From Acidimicrobiales bacterium (lineage in GTDB: Bacteria > Actinomycetota > Acidimicrobiia > Acidimicrobiales > DATDAH01), in NCBI GenBank assembly GCA_016794585.1, contig JAEUJM010000009.1, forward strand, positions 1 to 64,000: a stretch of DNA of 64,000 nt. The letters run 5' to 3'. The position numbers and the translations under genes were made by a program. Under the pieces are notes generated by a model. That model was not told the origin of the DNA and searched no databases. It saw only the letters and a list, made by a program, of their open reading frames with translations. Of this stretch, positions 40,186 to 48,437 are shown piece by piece; position 1 is the first letter of the stretch, and the number at the start of each line of letters is the position of its first letter.

Positions 40186-41622
40186 ATGCGCATGCTCTAC
40201 ATCGATGGGGAATGGCGGCCGGCGGCGTCGGGACGGACCTTCGAGTCGTTCGACCCGGCCACCGGCGCGATGCTCGACCGGGTGGCCGATGGCGGGATCG
40301 ACGACGTGCGCGCCGCCATCGACGCCGCCGCGGCGGCCTTCAGCGGCTGGTCGGGGCGCACCGCCTACGAGCGGGCGGCCTTCCTGACCGCCGCCCACCA
40401 GCTGATGGTCGAGCGCAAGGAGTCGCTGGCGCAGCTCATGACCGCCGAGCAGGGCAAGCCCATCCGCATGGCCCGCAACGAGGTGGGTTACGCGGCCGAC
40501 TTCCTGCTCTGGTTCGCCGAGGAGGCGAAACGCAACTACGGCGAGACCATTCCGTCGGCGCGCGCCGACCAGCGCTTCCTCGTGCTGCACCAGCCCATCG
40601 GCGTCGTCGGGGCCATCACCCCGTGGAACTACCCGATCTCGATGCTGACCAGGAAGATCGCCCCAGCGCTGGCGGCGGGGTGCACCGTGGTGTTGAAGCC
40701 CGCCGAGCAGACGCCGCTGTGTGCGGTCGACACGTTCAAGGTCTTCGCCGACGTCGACCTCCCCGCCGGCGTGGTCAACCTCGTCACCACGTCGGACCCT
40801 GAGACCGTCGGCGGTGAGCTCATCGAGCACCGCTCGGTGCGCAAGGTGGCGTTCACAGGCTCGACCGAGGTGGGCAAGCTCATCGCGGCCAAGGCGGCGC
40901 AGACCGTCAAGCGGGTGAGCCTCGAGCTCGGCGGGCATGCGCCCTTCATCGTCCTCGAGGACGCCGATCCCGTCCGCGCCGCCAAGGGCGCGGCGGCGGT
41001 GAAGTTCCTCAACACCGGCCAGGCGTGCATCTGCCCGAACCGGCTCTTCGTCCACCGAAGCCTGGCGGATGCCTTCGTGGCCACCCTCCAGCAGCGCTTC
41101 GAGTCGCTCGTGGCCGGCGCCGGCGCGACCGACGGCGTCACCGTCGGCCCACTGATCGACGGCGACGCCCTCGACAAGATGGAGCGCCAGGTCGCCGACG
41201 CCGTCGAGCGAGGAGCCCGCGTCCTCACCGGCGGCGAGCGGCTCGTCGACGGAGGGCTCGACCGCGGCTGCTTCTTCGCCCCGACGTTGCTGGCCGACGT
41301 CACCCCGGACATGGCGATCTACCGCGAGGAGACGTTCGGTCCCATCGCCCCGGTGATCGTGTTCGACACCGACGACGAGGTGATCGAGATGGCCAACGAC
41401 ACCGCGTACGGACTGGCCAGCTACATCTACACGAACGACCTGTCGCGGGCGTTCCGGGTGTTCGAGCGCCTCGACTTCGGCATGGTCGGCGTCAACGACA
41501 TCAACCCGACCTCCGCGGCGGCGCCGTTCGGCGGCATCAAGGAGAGCGGGATCGGCGTCGAGGGTGCCCGCCAGGGCCTCGCTGAGTACCTCGACACCAA
41601 GCTGGTCGGCATCGCGCTCTGA
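40186..41622 (+). CDS. NAD(P)-dependent aldehyde dehydrogenase (succinate-semialdehyde type)
   Basis: A 478-residue aldehyde dehydrogenase. The cofactor region is TPWNYPISM and KPAEQTPLC, the glycine motif FTGSTEVGK, the catalytic glutamate in LELGGHAP, and the nucleophilic cysteine in NTGQACICPNR; NP[T]SAAAPFGGIKESGIG near the end is typical of the GabD/succinate-semialdehyde subgroup. ATG 40186 has AAAGG 1-5 bases upstream and gives the standard N-terminus; a longer open frame from 39802 shadows the previous gene. The 256 bases before it hold nothing recognisable. Confidence 0.9.
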   Translation: MRMLYIDGEWRPAASGRTFESFDPATGAMLDRVADGGIDDVRAAIDAAAAAFSGWSGRTAYERAAFLTAAHQLMVERKESLAQLMTAEQGKPIRMARNEVGYAADFLLWFAEEAKRNYGETIPSARADQRFLVLHQPIGVVGAITPWNYPISMLTRKIAPALAAGCTVVLKPAEQTPLCAVDTFKVFADVDLPAGVVNLVTTSDPETVGGELIEHRSVRKVAFTGSTEVGKLIAAKAAQTVKRVSLELGGHAPFIVLEDADPVRAAKGAAAVKFLNTGQACICPNRLFVHRSLADAFVATLQQRFESLVAGAGATDGVTVGPLIDGDALDKMERQVADAVERGARVLTGGERLVDGGLDRGCFFAPTLLADVTPDMAIYREETFGPIAPVIVFDTDDEVIEMANDTAYGLASYIYTNDLSRAFRVFERLDFGMVGVNDINPTSAAAPFGGIKESGIGVEGARQGLAEYLDTKLVGIAL

Positions 41623-41680
41623 CGCGGCCCCACGGGGCGCACCCGGGGCCCTCGGAACCGGCACACGTAAGGTTCCGCAC

Positions 41681-43174
41681 ATGGCGCGCGAGGTGGTGAC
41701 CGGGTACTGCTGGCCGCAGTCGGTGGCGGCGGGGGAGCCGGTGGGGCTGCACCTCTCGTCGTCGGGCGGAAGGCCGGTGCGGGTGGAGGTGGCCCGGGTC
41801 GGTGCGGAGCGCGAGGTCGTCTTCCGCGACGACGCCGTCGCCGCCGAGGAGCACGAGACACCGGCGGACGCGTCCTCGCAGGGGTGCGGTTGGCCGGTGG
41901 CGCGCACCCTCGACACCGGGACGTCGTGGCGGTCGGGCTACTACGAGGTGGTCCTCGAGATCGACGTCGGCGAGAAGGTGCGTCGGGAGCACGCGTTCTT
42001 CGTGGTGCGCCCCACCTCGGGCGAGCGCATCGTCCTCGCGCTCGCCACCAACACCTGGCACGCGTACAACGACTTCGGCGGGCCCAACCTCTACACGGGC
42101 GGCACCCAGGTGGCCATGCAGCGACCGATGGCGCGCGGTTATCTGCACAAGCCGCCGGGCAAGGGCCGCCGGGTGACGGGCACGGGTGCGCCCGACCCGC
42201 AGAACGCCGCCCACGTCGGCTACCTCACCCTCAACCACCTCTCCGGCTACGCCGGGTCCGCAGGGTGGCCCGATTGGGAGCAGCCCTTCCTCGCGTGGGC
42301 CGAGCGGGAGGGCTTCACCGTCGGGGTGTGCACCAACGCCGACCTCGAGGAGCACCCCGAGGTGCTCGACGGCGCTGCGCTCTACCTCTCGGTCGGCCAC
42401 GACGAGTACTGGTCGGCGGGCATGCGCGACACCGTCGAGGACTTCATCGCCCGAGGGGGCAACGCGGCGTTCTTCTCGGGCAACACCTCGCTGTGGCAGG
42501 TGCGCATCGAGGGCGACGACCACGACGTGATGGTCGGCTACAAGGGCTTCTACAAGCGCGATCCCCTCTACGACACCGACCGTCGGGCCGAGGTCACGAC
42601 GCTCTGGTCCGACGTGTTGCTGGAGCGCCCCGAGAACCACATGACGGGGGTGTCGTTCACCCGGGGCGGCTACCACCGCATCGGTCGCAACGTCACCTCG
42701 GGCCTCGGCGGCTACACCGTGCACCGGGCCGGCCACTGGCTCTTCGATGGCACGGGCCTCGGCTACGGCGACGTGCTCGGCGCCGGCGCCACGGTCGTGG
42801 GCTACGAGTGCGACGGCTGCACGTTCACCTACCGGGACGGACTGCCGTTCCCGACCGGTGAGGACGGGACGCCCGCCACCTTCGAGATCCTGGGGACCTG
42901 CCCGACCCGGCACTTCACCCGGGAGACCGCCCCCCGCCCGCCGGCGCCCGGCGAGCCGAGCGAGCTCGAGTACCTGGCGTCACGGGTGTTCGGGACCCGC
43001 GACCCCGAGGCCATGGAGCGCATCCGCCACGGCCACGCCGTGCTGGGCGCCTACACGAACGCCGCCGGCGCCACGGTGGTCACGTCGGGCTCCACCGACT
43101 GGGCCCACGGTCTCGCCGAGCGAGACCCGCAGATCGAGCAGATCACCCGCAACGTCCTCACCCGCCTCGGGTAG
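41681..43174 (+). CDS. N,N-dimethylformamidase large-subunit-like protein
   Basis: A 497-residue protein similar to the C-terminal part of the N,N-dimethylformamidase beta subunit: ALATNTWHAYNDFGGPNLY, LSVGHDEYWSAGMRD and FFSGNTSLWQVRIE are the family's recognisable stretches, with an N-terminal beta domain (about 1-115). DMFase hydrolyses dimethylformamide with an iron centre; most homologues have untested amide substrates. There is no small-subunit gene next to it. It follows the aldehyde dehydrogenase by 58 bases in the same direction. Confidence 0.85.
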   Translation: MAREVVTGYCWPQSVAAGEPVGLHLSSSGGRPVRVEVARVGAEREVVFRDDAVAAEEHETPADASSQGCGWPVARTLDTGTSWRSGYYEVVLEIDVGEKVRREHAFFVVRPTSGERIVLALATNTWHAYNDFGGPNLYTGGTQVAMQRPMARGYLHKPPGKGRRVTGTGAPDPQNAAHVGYLTLNHLSGYAGSAGWPDWEQPFLAWAEREGFTVGVCTNADLEEHPEVLDGAALYLSVGHDEYWSAGMRDTVEDFIARGGNAAFFSGNTSLWQVRIEGDDHDVMVGYKGFYKRDPLYDTDRRAEVTTLWSDVLLERPENHMTGVSFTRGGYHRIGRNVTSGLGGYTVHRAGHWLFDGTGLGYGDVLGAGATVVGYECDGCTFTYRDGLPFPTGEDGTPATFEILGTCPTRHFTRETAPRPPAPGEPSELEYLASRVFGTRDPEAMERIRHGHAVLGAYTNAAGATVVTSGSTDWAHGLAERDPQIEQITRNVLTRLG

Positions 43175-43214
43175 GCCGGGGCCTCGACCGCGGCCGCCGT
43201 GGGAGGATCAGTCC

Positions 43215-43658
43215 GTGCTGGAGCTCTCCGACGTGCTCGCCCGTGAGGCCATCCGTGACCTGGTCGCCCGCTACAACGCCTACGGCGACGGTGGCCTGAT
43301 CGACCGGATGGTCGAGCTCTTCGCCGAGGACGCCACGCTCGAGGTCGGCGCCGACGTGCACCAGGGACGGGAGGCGATCCGCAGCCTCTTCTCCGGGACG
43401 GTCGACCGAAGCGCCGGCGCCGTCGGCGGCCCCACCTACGTCCGTCACGGCACGACGACCCACCAGATCGACCTCGTCGACGGCACCCACGCGACGGGTC
43501 GCTGCTACTTCACCGTGCTCACCCGCATCGGCCTCGACCACTGGGGGCGCTACCTGGACGACTATCGGGTGGTCGATGGCGAATGGCGCTTCGCCCGTCG
43601 CCGGGTCCTCACCGACGACTTCGCCCCGGGTTCGCTGTTCGCTCCTGCGGGCCCCTGA
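43215..43658 (+). CDS. SnoaL/NTF2-like protein
   Basis: A 147-residue protein of the SnoaL-like (NTF2 fold) group: REAIRDLVARYNAYGDGG, VELFAEDATLEVG, GREAIRSLFSG, then THQIDLVDGTHATGRCYF and DDYRVVDGEWRFARRRV. These proteins are small ligand-binding isomerases, dehydratases or non-catalytic partners, often in steroid or aromatic catabolism. GTG 43215 has GGGAGGA seven bases upstream. It follows the DMFase-like gene by 40 bases, so probably shares its transcript. Confidence 0.87.
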   Translation: MLELSDVLAREAIRDLVARYNAYGDGGLIDRMVELFAEDATLEVGADVHQGREAIRSLFSGTVDRSAGAVGGPTYVRHGTTTHQIDLVDGTHATGRCYFTVLTRIGLDHWGRYLDDYRVVDGEWRFARRRVLTDDFAPGSLFAPAGP

Positions 43659-43689
43659 GGTTCCCGAGGCTCGGTCCGGCGGCGTCGGT

Positions 43690-44427
43690 TCAGCGTCGGA
43701 TGCCGGTGAAGCCACCGTCGATGAGCTGGTTGCTGCCGGTGATGAACGACGCCTCGTCGCTGCACAGGTAGAGGGCCATGGCCGCGATCTCCGCGGGCCG
43801 GGCCATGCGGCCGACGGGCTGGGTGGCGGCGAGGGTGGCCAGCATCTCGTCCTCCCGTCCGGGATAGTGCTCTGCGAGGAAGCGGTCCACGAAGGGGGTG
43901 TGCACTCGGGCGGGCGAGATGGCGTTGCACCGGATGCCGGCGTCGAGGCAGTCGGTGGCGACCGAATAGGTCATGGCCAGCACGGCACCCTTGCTCATGC
44001 TGTAGGCGAGGCGGTCCGGGATGCCCACCACCGAGGCGATGGAGGCCAGGGTGACGATGGCGCTTCCCGGCTGCATCCGGGCGACCGCGGCCTGGAGGCA
44101 GTGGAACGTGCCCTTCACGTTCACGGCGTAGACGCGGTCGAGGTCGTCGCCGGTGGTGGTGGCCACGGTGCCGACGTGGGGGATCCCGGCGCTCGCGACC
44201 AACAGGTCGAGCCGGCCGTGGGCGTCGACGACAGCGTCGAACGCGGTCACCACGGCGCGCTCGTCGGTGACGTCGCAGACGTGGTCGGCCGTATCGGCCA
44301 GATCGAGCACGGCGACGGCGGCGCCTTCGCGACGGAAGCGCTCGACCACGGCGGCGCCGATGCCGGACGCGCCGCCGGTGACGATGGCCACTTTGCCGTC
44401 GAGTCGGCCCGGTCCCGACGCGCTCAC
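43690..44427 (-). CDS. Short-chain dehydrogenase, probable 2-keto-3-deoxy-L-fuconate dehydrogenase
   Basis: A 245-residue classical SDR: TGGASGIG cofactor motif, Asp in VLDLAD favouring NAD, NAG-type VASAG, catalytic Ser in ASIAS, Tyr/Lys in YSMSKG, and the NAISPARVHTP loop. GTG 44427 overlaps the stop of the solute-binding-like gene (GTGA). As the third gene of an operon headed by an L-fuconate-type dehydratase, it fits the next oxidation step of non-phosphorylating L-fucose breakdown; the substrate is inferred from context only. Confidence 0.85.
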   Translation of the reverse strand: MSASGPGRLDGKVAIVTGGASGIGAAVVERFRREGAAVAVLDLADTADHVCDVTDERAVVTAFDAVVDAHGRLDLLVASAGIPHVGTVATTTGDDLDRVYAVNVKGTFHCLQAAVARMQPGSAIVTLASIASVVGIPDRLAYSMSKGAVLAMTYSVATDCLDAGIRCNAISPARVHTPFVDRFLAEHYPGREDEMLATLAATQPVGRMARPAEIAAMALYLCSDEASFITGSNQLIDGGFTGIRR

Positions 44428-45494
44428 GCCAGCGCCTCCTCGGCCGCGGACTGCATGGCGGACACGGCGTCGTCGGCGGTGCGGGCACCCCGGAGGGCGT
44501 CGTGGATGGCGGCCCAGCCGGCGTCCTCCACCTCGGGGAAGCGGGCGAGCGGGGGGTAGGTGAGCATGCCGTCCTCGATGGTCTCGGTGGTGATGGCGAG
44601 GCGGGCCGCGTCGACGGCGTCGGCCGGGGCCACCTCGGCGAGCGCCGCGGTGTTGGCGGGGATGGTGCCGGAAGCGGCATCGGCCGCACCGGCCTCGGGG
44701 TCGGCCAGGCGCTCGAGCACTGCCACCGCCGCCGGCACGTCGCCGCAGGTCCGGGGGATGGCCCAGCCGTGGCAGCCGGCGTAGGACCACCCGCCGGGGT
44801 ACCGGGCCGGCGCGAGGCGGGAGGCCAGATCGCTGCGCCTGATGCGGCCGGTGCCGCCCGGCCAGGCGGCGGCCATCGCCACCCGGCCGTCGAGTAGCGC
44901 ATCGTCGACCTGGTCGTAGTGCCAGTCCGGGAGGTCGGCAGGGCCCTTCGCGGCCAGCCGCTGGAGGCGGGCCACCGCGGCCACGGACTCGGGCGTCCGG
45001 AGGGTGGGTTGCAGCGAGTCGTCGAAGAGGGCGCCGCCGGCGCCGGCGACGAGCTCGAAGAACAGGCCGAAGAGGCCGGACTCCCGTCCGGTGAACCCGA
45101 AGGCGTCCGGTGCCCCTTCGACCTCGTCCCACGTCGTGGGCGGGGCGTCGAGCAGGTCGGTCCGCCACCACAGGACGCGTACGTCGATGCAGCGCGGGGC
45201 GCAGAGCAAGGCGCCCTCGAATCGGCAGAGGTCGAGCGCCCGGGGGGCCAGGCCGGCCAGCGCACCGGGGTCGACGAGGTCGTCGAGGGGCAGGAGCCAG
45301 CCCGCCTGCGACGGCGCGTACTTTCCGTGGGTGCTGAGCAGGTCGATGCGCTCGCCGGCGGCGAGCATCGCCGCCGCCTCTCGGTTGAGGGTGGGGTGGT
45401 CGGCGTGCACCACGACCTCGACGTCGTCGGGGAGCAGGTCGTACAGCCGGTCGTACATCGGCCCGCCCACCAGGGCGACGCGCAGCCCGCTCAT
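44424..45494 (-). CDS. Family 1 solute-binding-like protein without signal peptide
   Basis: A 356-residue protein with the two-lobed fold of sugar-binding ABC components: VVHADHPTLNREAAAMLAAG, LLSTHGKYAPSQAGWLLPLD, LWWRTDLLDAPPTTWDEV, and GWSYAGCHGWAIPRT. It begins MSGLRVALVGGPMYDRL with no signal peptide or lipobox, and no permease or ATPase genes lie nearby. ATG 45494 overlaps the dehydratase stop, leaving no room for an upstream signal. A cytosolic sugar or sugar-acid binding role (sensor or carrier) in the operon is inferred. Confidence 0.8.
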   Translation of the reverse strand: MSGLRVALVGGPMYDRLYDLLPDDVEVVVHADHPTLNREAAAMLAAGERIDLLSTHGKYAPSQAGWLLPLDDLVDPGALAGLAPRALDLCRFEGALLCAPRCIDVRVLWWRTDLLDAPPTTWDEVEGAPDAFGFTGRESGLFGLFFELVAGAGGALFDDSLQPTLRTPESVAAVARLQRLAAKGPADLPDWHYDQVDDALLDGRVAMAAAWPGGTGRIRRSDLASRLAPARYPGGWSYAGCHGWAIPRTCGDVPAAVAVLERLADPEAGAADAASGTIPANTAALAEVAPADAVDAARLAITTETIEDGMLTYPPLARFPEVEDAGWAAIHDALRGARTADDAVSAMQSAAEEALA

Positions 45495-46789
45495 CCCGCC
45501 GCCCAGTGGTCGCCGTCGGGGAACCGGTACCGGGCCATCGACGCCGGCTCGAGTTCGACGCCCAGGCCGGGACCGAGGGGCGCCCGGTAGCGGCCGTCGC
45601 GGACCTCGAGGCGCTGGACCATGTGCTCGTGGAGGTGATCGGCGTACTCGGTCATCCGGCCGTCGAGGGACCCGCTCACCGACAGGTAGTCGAACATCGA
45701 GAAGTGCTGCACGTGCTCGCACAGCCCGATGCCCCCGGCGTGGGGGCAGACGGGGACGCCGAACCGGGCGGCGAGGAGGAGCACGGCGATGACCTCGTTG
45801 ACCCCGCCGAGGCGGCACCCGTCGAGCTGCACGACGTCGAGCGCCTCGGCCTGGAGGAACTGCTTGAACATCACCCGGTTGTGGCAGTGCTCGCCGGTGG
45901 CCACTCGGACGGGGCCGACGCCGGCGCGGATGCGGGCGTGGCCCAGCACGTCGTCGGGGCTGGTGGGCTCCTCGATCCAGTAGAGGTCGGCGGCGGCCAG
46001 CGAGTTGGTCCACTCGATGGCCTCGTGGACGTCCCACACCTGGTTGGCGTCGACCATGAGGAGGCGGTCAGGGCCGATCTGCTCGCGCACGAGCAGGGCG
46101 CGGCGCAGGTCGTCGGCCCGGTCCCGGCCGACCTTCATCTTGAGCGCCGTCCACCCGTCGGCCAGCGCCGCCGTGCAGCCCGCCCTGATCCGGTCGTCGT
46201 CGTAGCCGAGCCAGCCCGCGGAGGTGATGTACGCCGGGTAGCCCTCGGTCAGCAGGTGTGCCTCGCGCTCGGCCTTGCCGGGCGCGGCTGCTCGCAGCAG
46301 CGCCAGCGCTTCGGACGGCGAGAGCGCGTCGGTGAGGTGGCGGAAGTCCACGGCGTCGACGATCTGCTCGGGGTCGAGATCGGCGAGGTACTTCCAGAGC
46401 GGCACGTCGGCCCGCCGGGCGAGCAGGTCCCACTGCGCGTTGACCACCGCGGCGGTGGCCAGGTGCACGACCCCCTTCTCGGGCCCGAGCCAGCGCAGGT
46501 GGCTGTCACCGGTGAGCATGGTGGCGATCGAACCGAGGTCGCTCTCGAGGTCGTCGAGACGGCGGCCGACGACGTGCGGGCGGAGCGCCTCGATCGCGGC
46601 ACAGCAGATCTCGTTGCCCCGACCGATGGTGAAGGTCATGCCGAAGCCGCGCAGGCCCGGATCGTCGGTGCGCAGCTCGACGTAGGCGGCGGAGTAGTCC
46701 GGGTCGGGGTTCATCGCGTCCGACCCGTCGAGCAGCTCCGATGTGGGAAAGCGCACGTCGGACACCATGAGGTCGGTGATGCGGGCCAC
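45491..46789 (-). CDS. L-fuconate dehydratase-like enolase-superfamily enzyme
   Basis: A 432-residue member of the mandelate racemase group of the enolase superfamily, close to L-fuconate dehydratase in length and motifs: catalytic KxK in TALKMKVGRD, metal Asp in MVDANQVWDV, metal Glu in YWIEEPTSPDD and ATGEHCHNRVMF, and the His region CPHAGGIGLCEHVQHFSMFDY. It removes water from an acid sugar to give a 2-keto-3-deoxy acid. GTG 46789 gives the standard N-terminus; no strong ribosome-binding site is seen. It heads the three-gene operon. Confidence 0.88.
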   Translation of the reverse strand: MARITDLMVSDVRFPTSELLDGSDAMNPDPDYSAAYVELRTDDPGLRGFGMTFTIGRGNEICCAAIEALRPHVVGRRLDDLESDLGSIATMLTGDSHLRWLGPEKGVVHLATAAVVNAQWDLLARRADVPLWKYLADLDPEQIVDAVDFRHLTDALSPSEALALLRAAAPGKAEREAHLLTEGYPAYITSAGWLGYDDDRIRAGCTAALADGWTALKMKVGRDRADDLRRALLVREQIGPDRLLMVDANQVWDVHEAIEWTNSLAAADLYWIEEPTSPDDVLGHARIRAGVGPVRVATGEHCHNRVMFKQFLQAEALDVVQLDGCRLGGVNEVIAVLLLAARFGVPVCPHAGGIGLCEHVQHFSMFDYLSVSGSLDGRMTEYADHLHEHMVQRLEVRDGRYRAPLGPGLGVELEPASMARYRFPDGDHWAAG

Positions 46790-46874
46790 GGCGGAAGATC
46801 CTGTCACCCGCGGTGCGCCGACGCCGCCGCGGACTCGTCCGGCAACGGGCACGGTGTGTCTTGAAACGACGGTG

Positions 46875-46896
46875 CCCCTCCCCGAGCGGGGAGGGG
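46875..46896. terminator. GC-rich hairpin after delta-60 repeat gene
   Basis: CCCCTCCCC (46875-46883), GAGC loop, GGGGAGGGG (46888-46896): a perfect nine-base-pair stem 46-67 bases downstream of the delta-60 gene stop (minus strand), before the dehydratase start. It is a likely terminator separating the two transcripts. Confidence 0.7.
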
Positions 46897-46941
46897 CTCC
46901 GTCCCGCAGCGCCCGCGGGCGCCACGCACCAGGGGCCTGTC

Positions 46942-48243
46942 TCAGCCGGCGACGCGGATGAGGCCGAGCTTCGCGCCGTTGTCGGCGTCGCCCACCCCGA
47001 CGATGGCGCCGTCGGGTTGGATGGCGAGGTCCCACGCCACGTCGAAGTTCGGGCTGAGGTTGACCGGCGCGAAGCCGTCACCCGAGAACGTGGGGTCGGG
47101 CGTCCCGTCGGTGAGGTAGCGGCCGAGCAGCATCCGGTTGCCCTGGCCGCCCTGGGTGCCGCTGAACACGATCTTGCCGTCCTCTTGGAGGCGGATGTCC
47201 GAGAGCCACTCGGGCCCGTTCGGTCGGTCGTCGATGCGCATCCCGTCGCCGTCGAAGGTGGTGTCCGGTGCGCCCGTCGCGGTGAAGCGGAAGATGCCCA
47301 GGCGTTGGCCGGCGGCCTCGCCGGCCAACACGATCGAGCCGTCGCCCTGGACCGCCACGGCGGCACCGTCCTCGTAGCCCGGTCCCGTGTTGCGGGTGAG
47401 CTTGCCGTCACCGCTGAAGGTCGGGTCGAGGGCGCCGTCCTCGGTGTAGCGGGCGAGGGCCATGCGCTCCCCGCCGCCACCGCCGGCGCGGCCGCCCACG
47501 ACGAGCTTGCCGTCGGGCTGCTGGACGAGGGCCATCGCCGAGTCGGGGCCCGGTCCGAAGTCGGTGTCGGTGCGACCGTCGCCGCCGCCGAAGGTCGGGT
47601 CCACCGCGCCGCTGGGGGTGAAGCGCACCAATGCGAAGCGGCTGGCGCCGCCGATCGCGGCCCCGCCGGCCAGCACGATGCGCCCGTCGCCATCGACGAT
47701 CACGTCGTCGGCCCCCTCTTCGCCCGGCGACATGTTGAAGGTCCGGCGCCCGTCACCGCTGAAGGTGACGTCGGGTGCGCCGGTCGGGGTGAACCGCGCG
47801 ACGGCCATGCGGGTGTAGTCGCGTGCGGCACCGGCCACGACGATCGTGCCGTCGGCGCCGAGTCCGATGTCGGTGGCCCAGTCGTCGCCCGGCCCGAAGT
47901 CGGCGACGGCTCGGCCGTCGCCGCTGAAGGTCGTGTCGGGGCTGCCGTCGGCGTTGAAGCGCGCCACGTACATGCGCCCGCCCGAGCCGCCGGTGCGGCC
48001 GGCCGCCAGGATCTTGCCGTCCGGTTGGACCGCGGCGGCGTATCCGCCCTCGTAGCCGTCGCTGGTCAGGTCCACGGTGAGCCGGCCGTCGCCGCTGAAG
48101 GTGGGGTCGGGCTCGCCGGCCGCGCCGGCGGGGGCCGCCAGGCCGAGGACGAGCGCCCCGACCGCGGCGCCGGCGATGGCCAGGCGCCCCCGGTGGCGGC
48201 CCGCACGGTGGCCTCGGTGTCGAGGGAGAGACGTTGCGCTCAT
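46942..48243 (-). CDS. Secreted delta-60 repeat (beta-propeller) protein
   Basis: A 433-residue exported protein: signal peptide ending APAGAAG, then seven copies of the 'D(P/T)TFSGDGR...VARFxxDG' delta-60 repeat, each about 54-58 residues (starts DPTFSGDGRL, DTTFSGDGRA, DVTFSGDGRR, DPTFGGGDGR, DPTFSGDGKL, DTTFDGDGMR, DPTFSGDGFA). Seven repeats suggest a closed seven-bladed propeller. ATG 48243 with AAGGAG ten bases upstream is chosen. It is divergent from the giant BTAD/WD40 gene, which may share its regulatory region. The ligand is unknown. Confidence 0.85.
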   Translation of the reverse strand: MSATSLPRHRGHRAGRHRGRLAIAGAAVGALVLGLAAPAGAAGEPDPTFSGDGRLTVDLTSDGYEGGYAAAVQPDGKILAAGRTGGSGGRMYVARFNADGSPDTTFSGDGRAVADFGPGDDWATDIGLGADGTIVVAGAARDYTRMAVARFTPTGAPDVTFSGDGRRTFNMSPGEEGADDVIVDGDGRIVLAGGAAIGGASRFALVRFTPSGAVDPTFGGGDGRTDTDFGPGPDSAMALVQQPDGKLVVGGRAGGGGGERMALARYTEDGALDPTFSGDGKLTRNTGPGYEDGAAVAVQGDGSIVLAGEAAGQRLGIFRFTATGAPDTTFDGDGMRIDDRPNGPEWLSDIRLQEDGKIVFSGTQGGQGNRMLLGRYLTDGTPDPTFSGDGFAPVNLSPNFDVAWDLAIQPDGAIVGVGDADNGAKLGLIRVAG

Positions 48244-48330
48244 GGTGGTGCTCCTTGGTCCGGCCGGCCCCCACCGGGGCCGCCCTCCGGCCGGCGGTGT
48301 CGCCGGATGCCACGACGTTCGGGGGCCGGC

Positions 48331-48375
48331 GTGGCAGTTCCGTGGCAGCCCGCGGAGCGCACGGAGCACTGCCAC
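48331..48375. promoter_or_regulatory. Candidate SARP-type operator repeats
   Basis: GTGGCAG occurs at 48331 and 48342, exactly 11 bases apart on the same face of the helix, and ACTGCCAC at 48368-48375 is the inverse of GTGGCAGT at 48331-48338; a fourth GTGGCA lies at 48401. Direct repeats spaced one helical turn are the known binding pattern of SARP/BTAD regulators. The site lies between the delta-60 and BTAD genes. Confidence 0.5.
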
Positions 48376-48437
48376 AGGACTGCAACACGCCCGCGTCACC
48401 GTGGCACCGGCGGGTAGCGTCCTCGCCGGAGGGCGGG

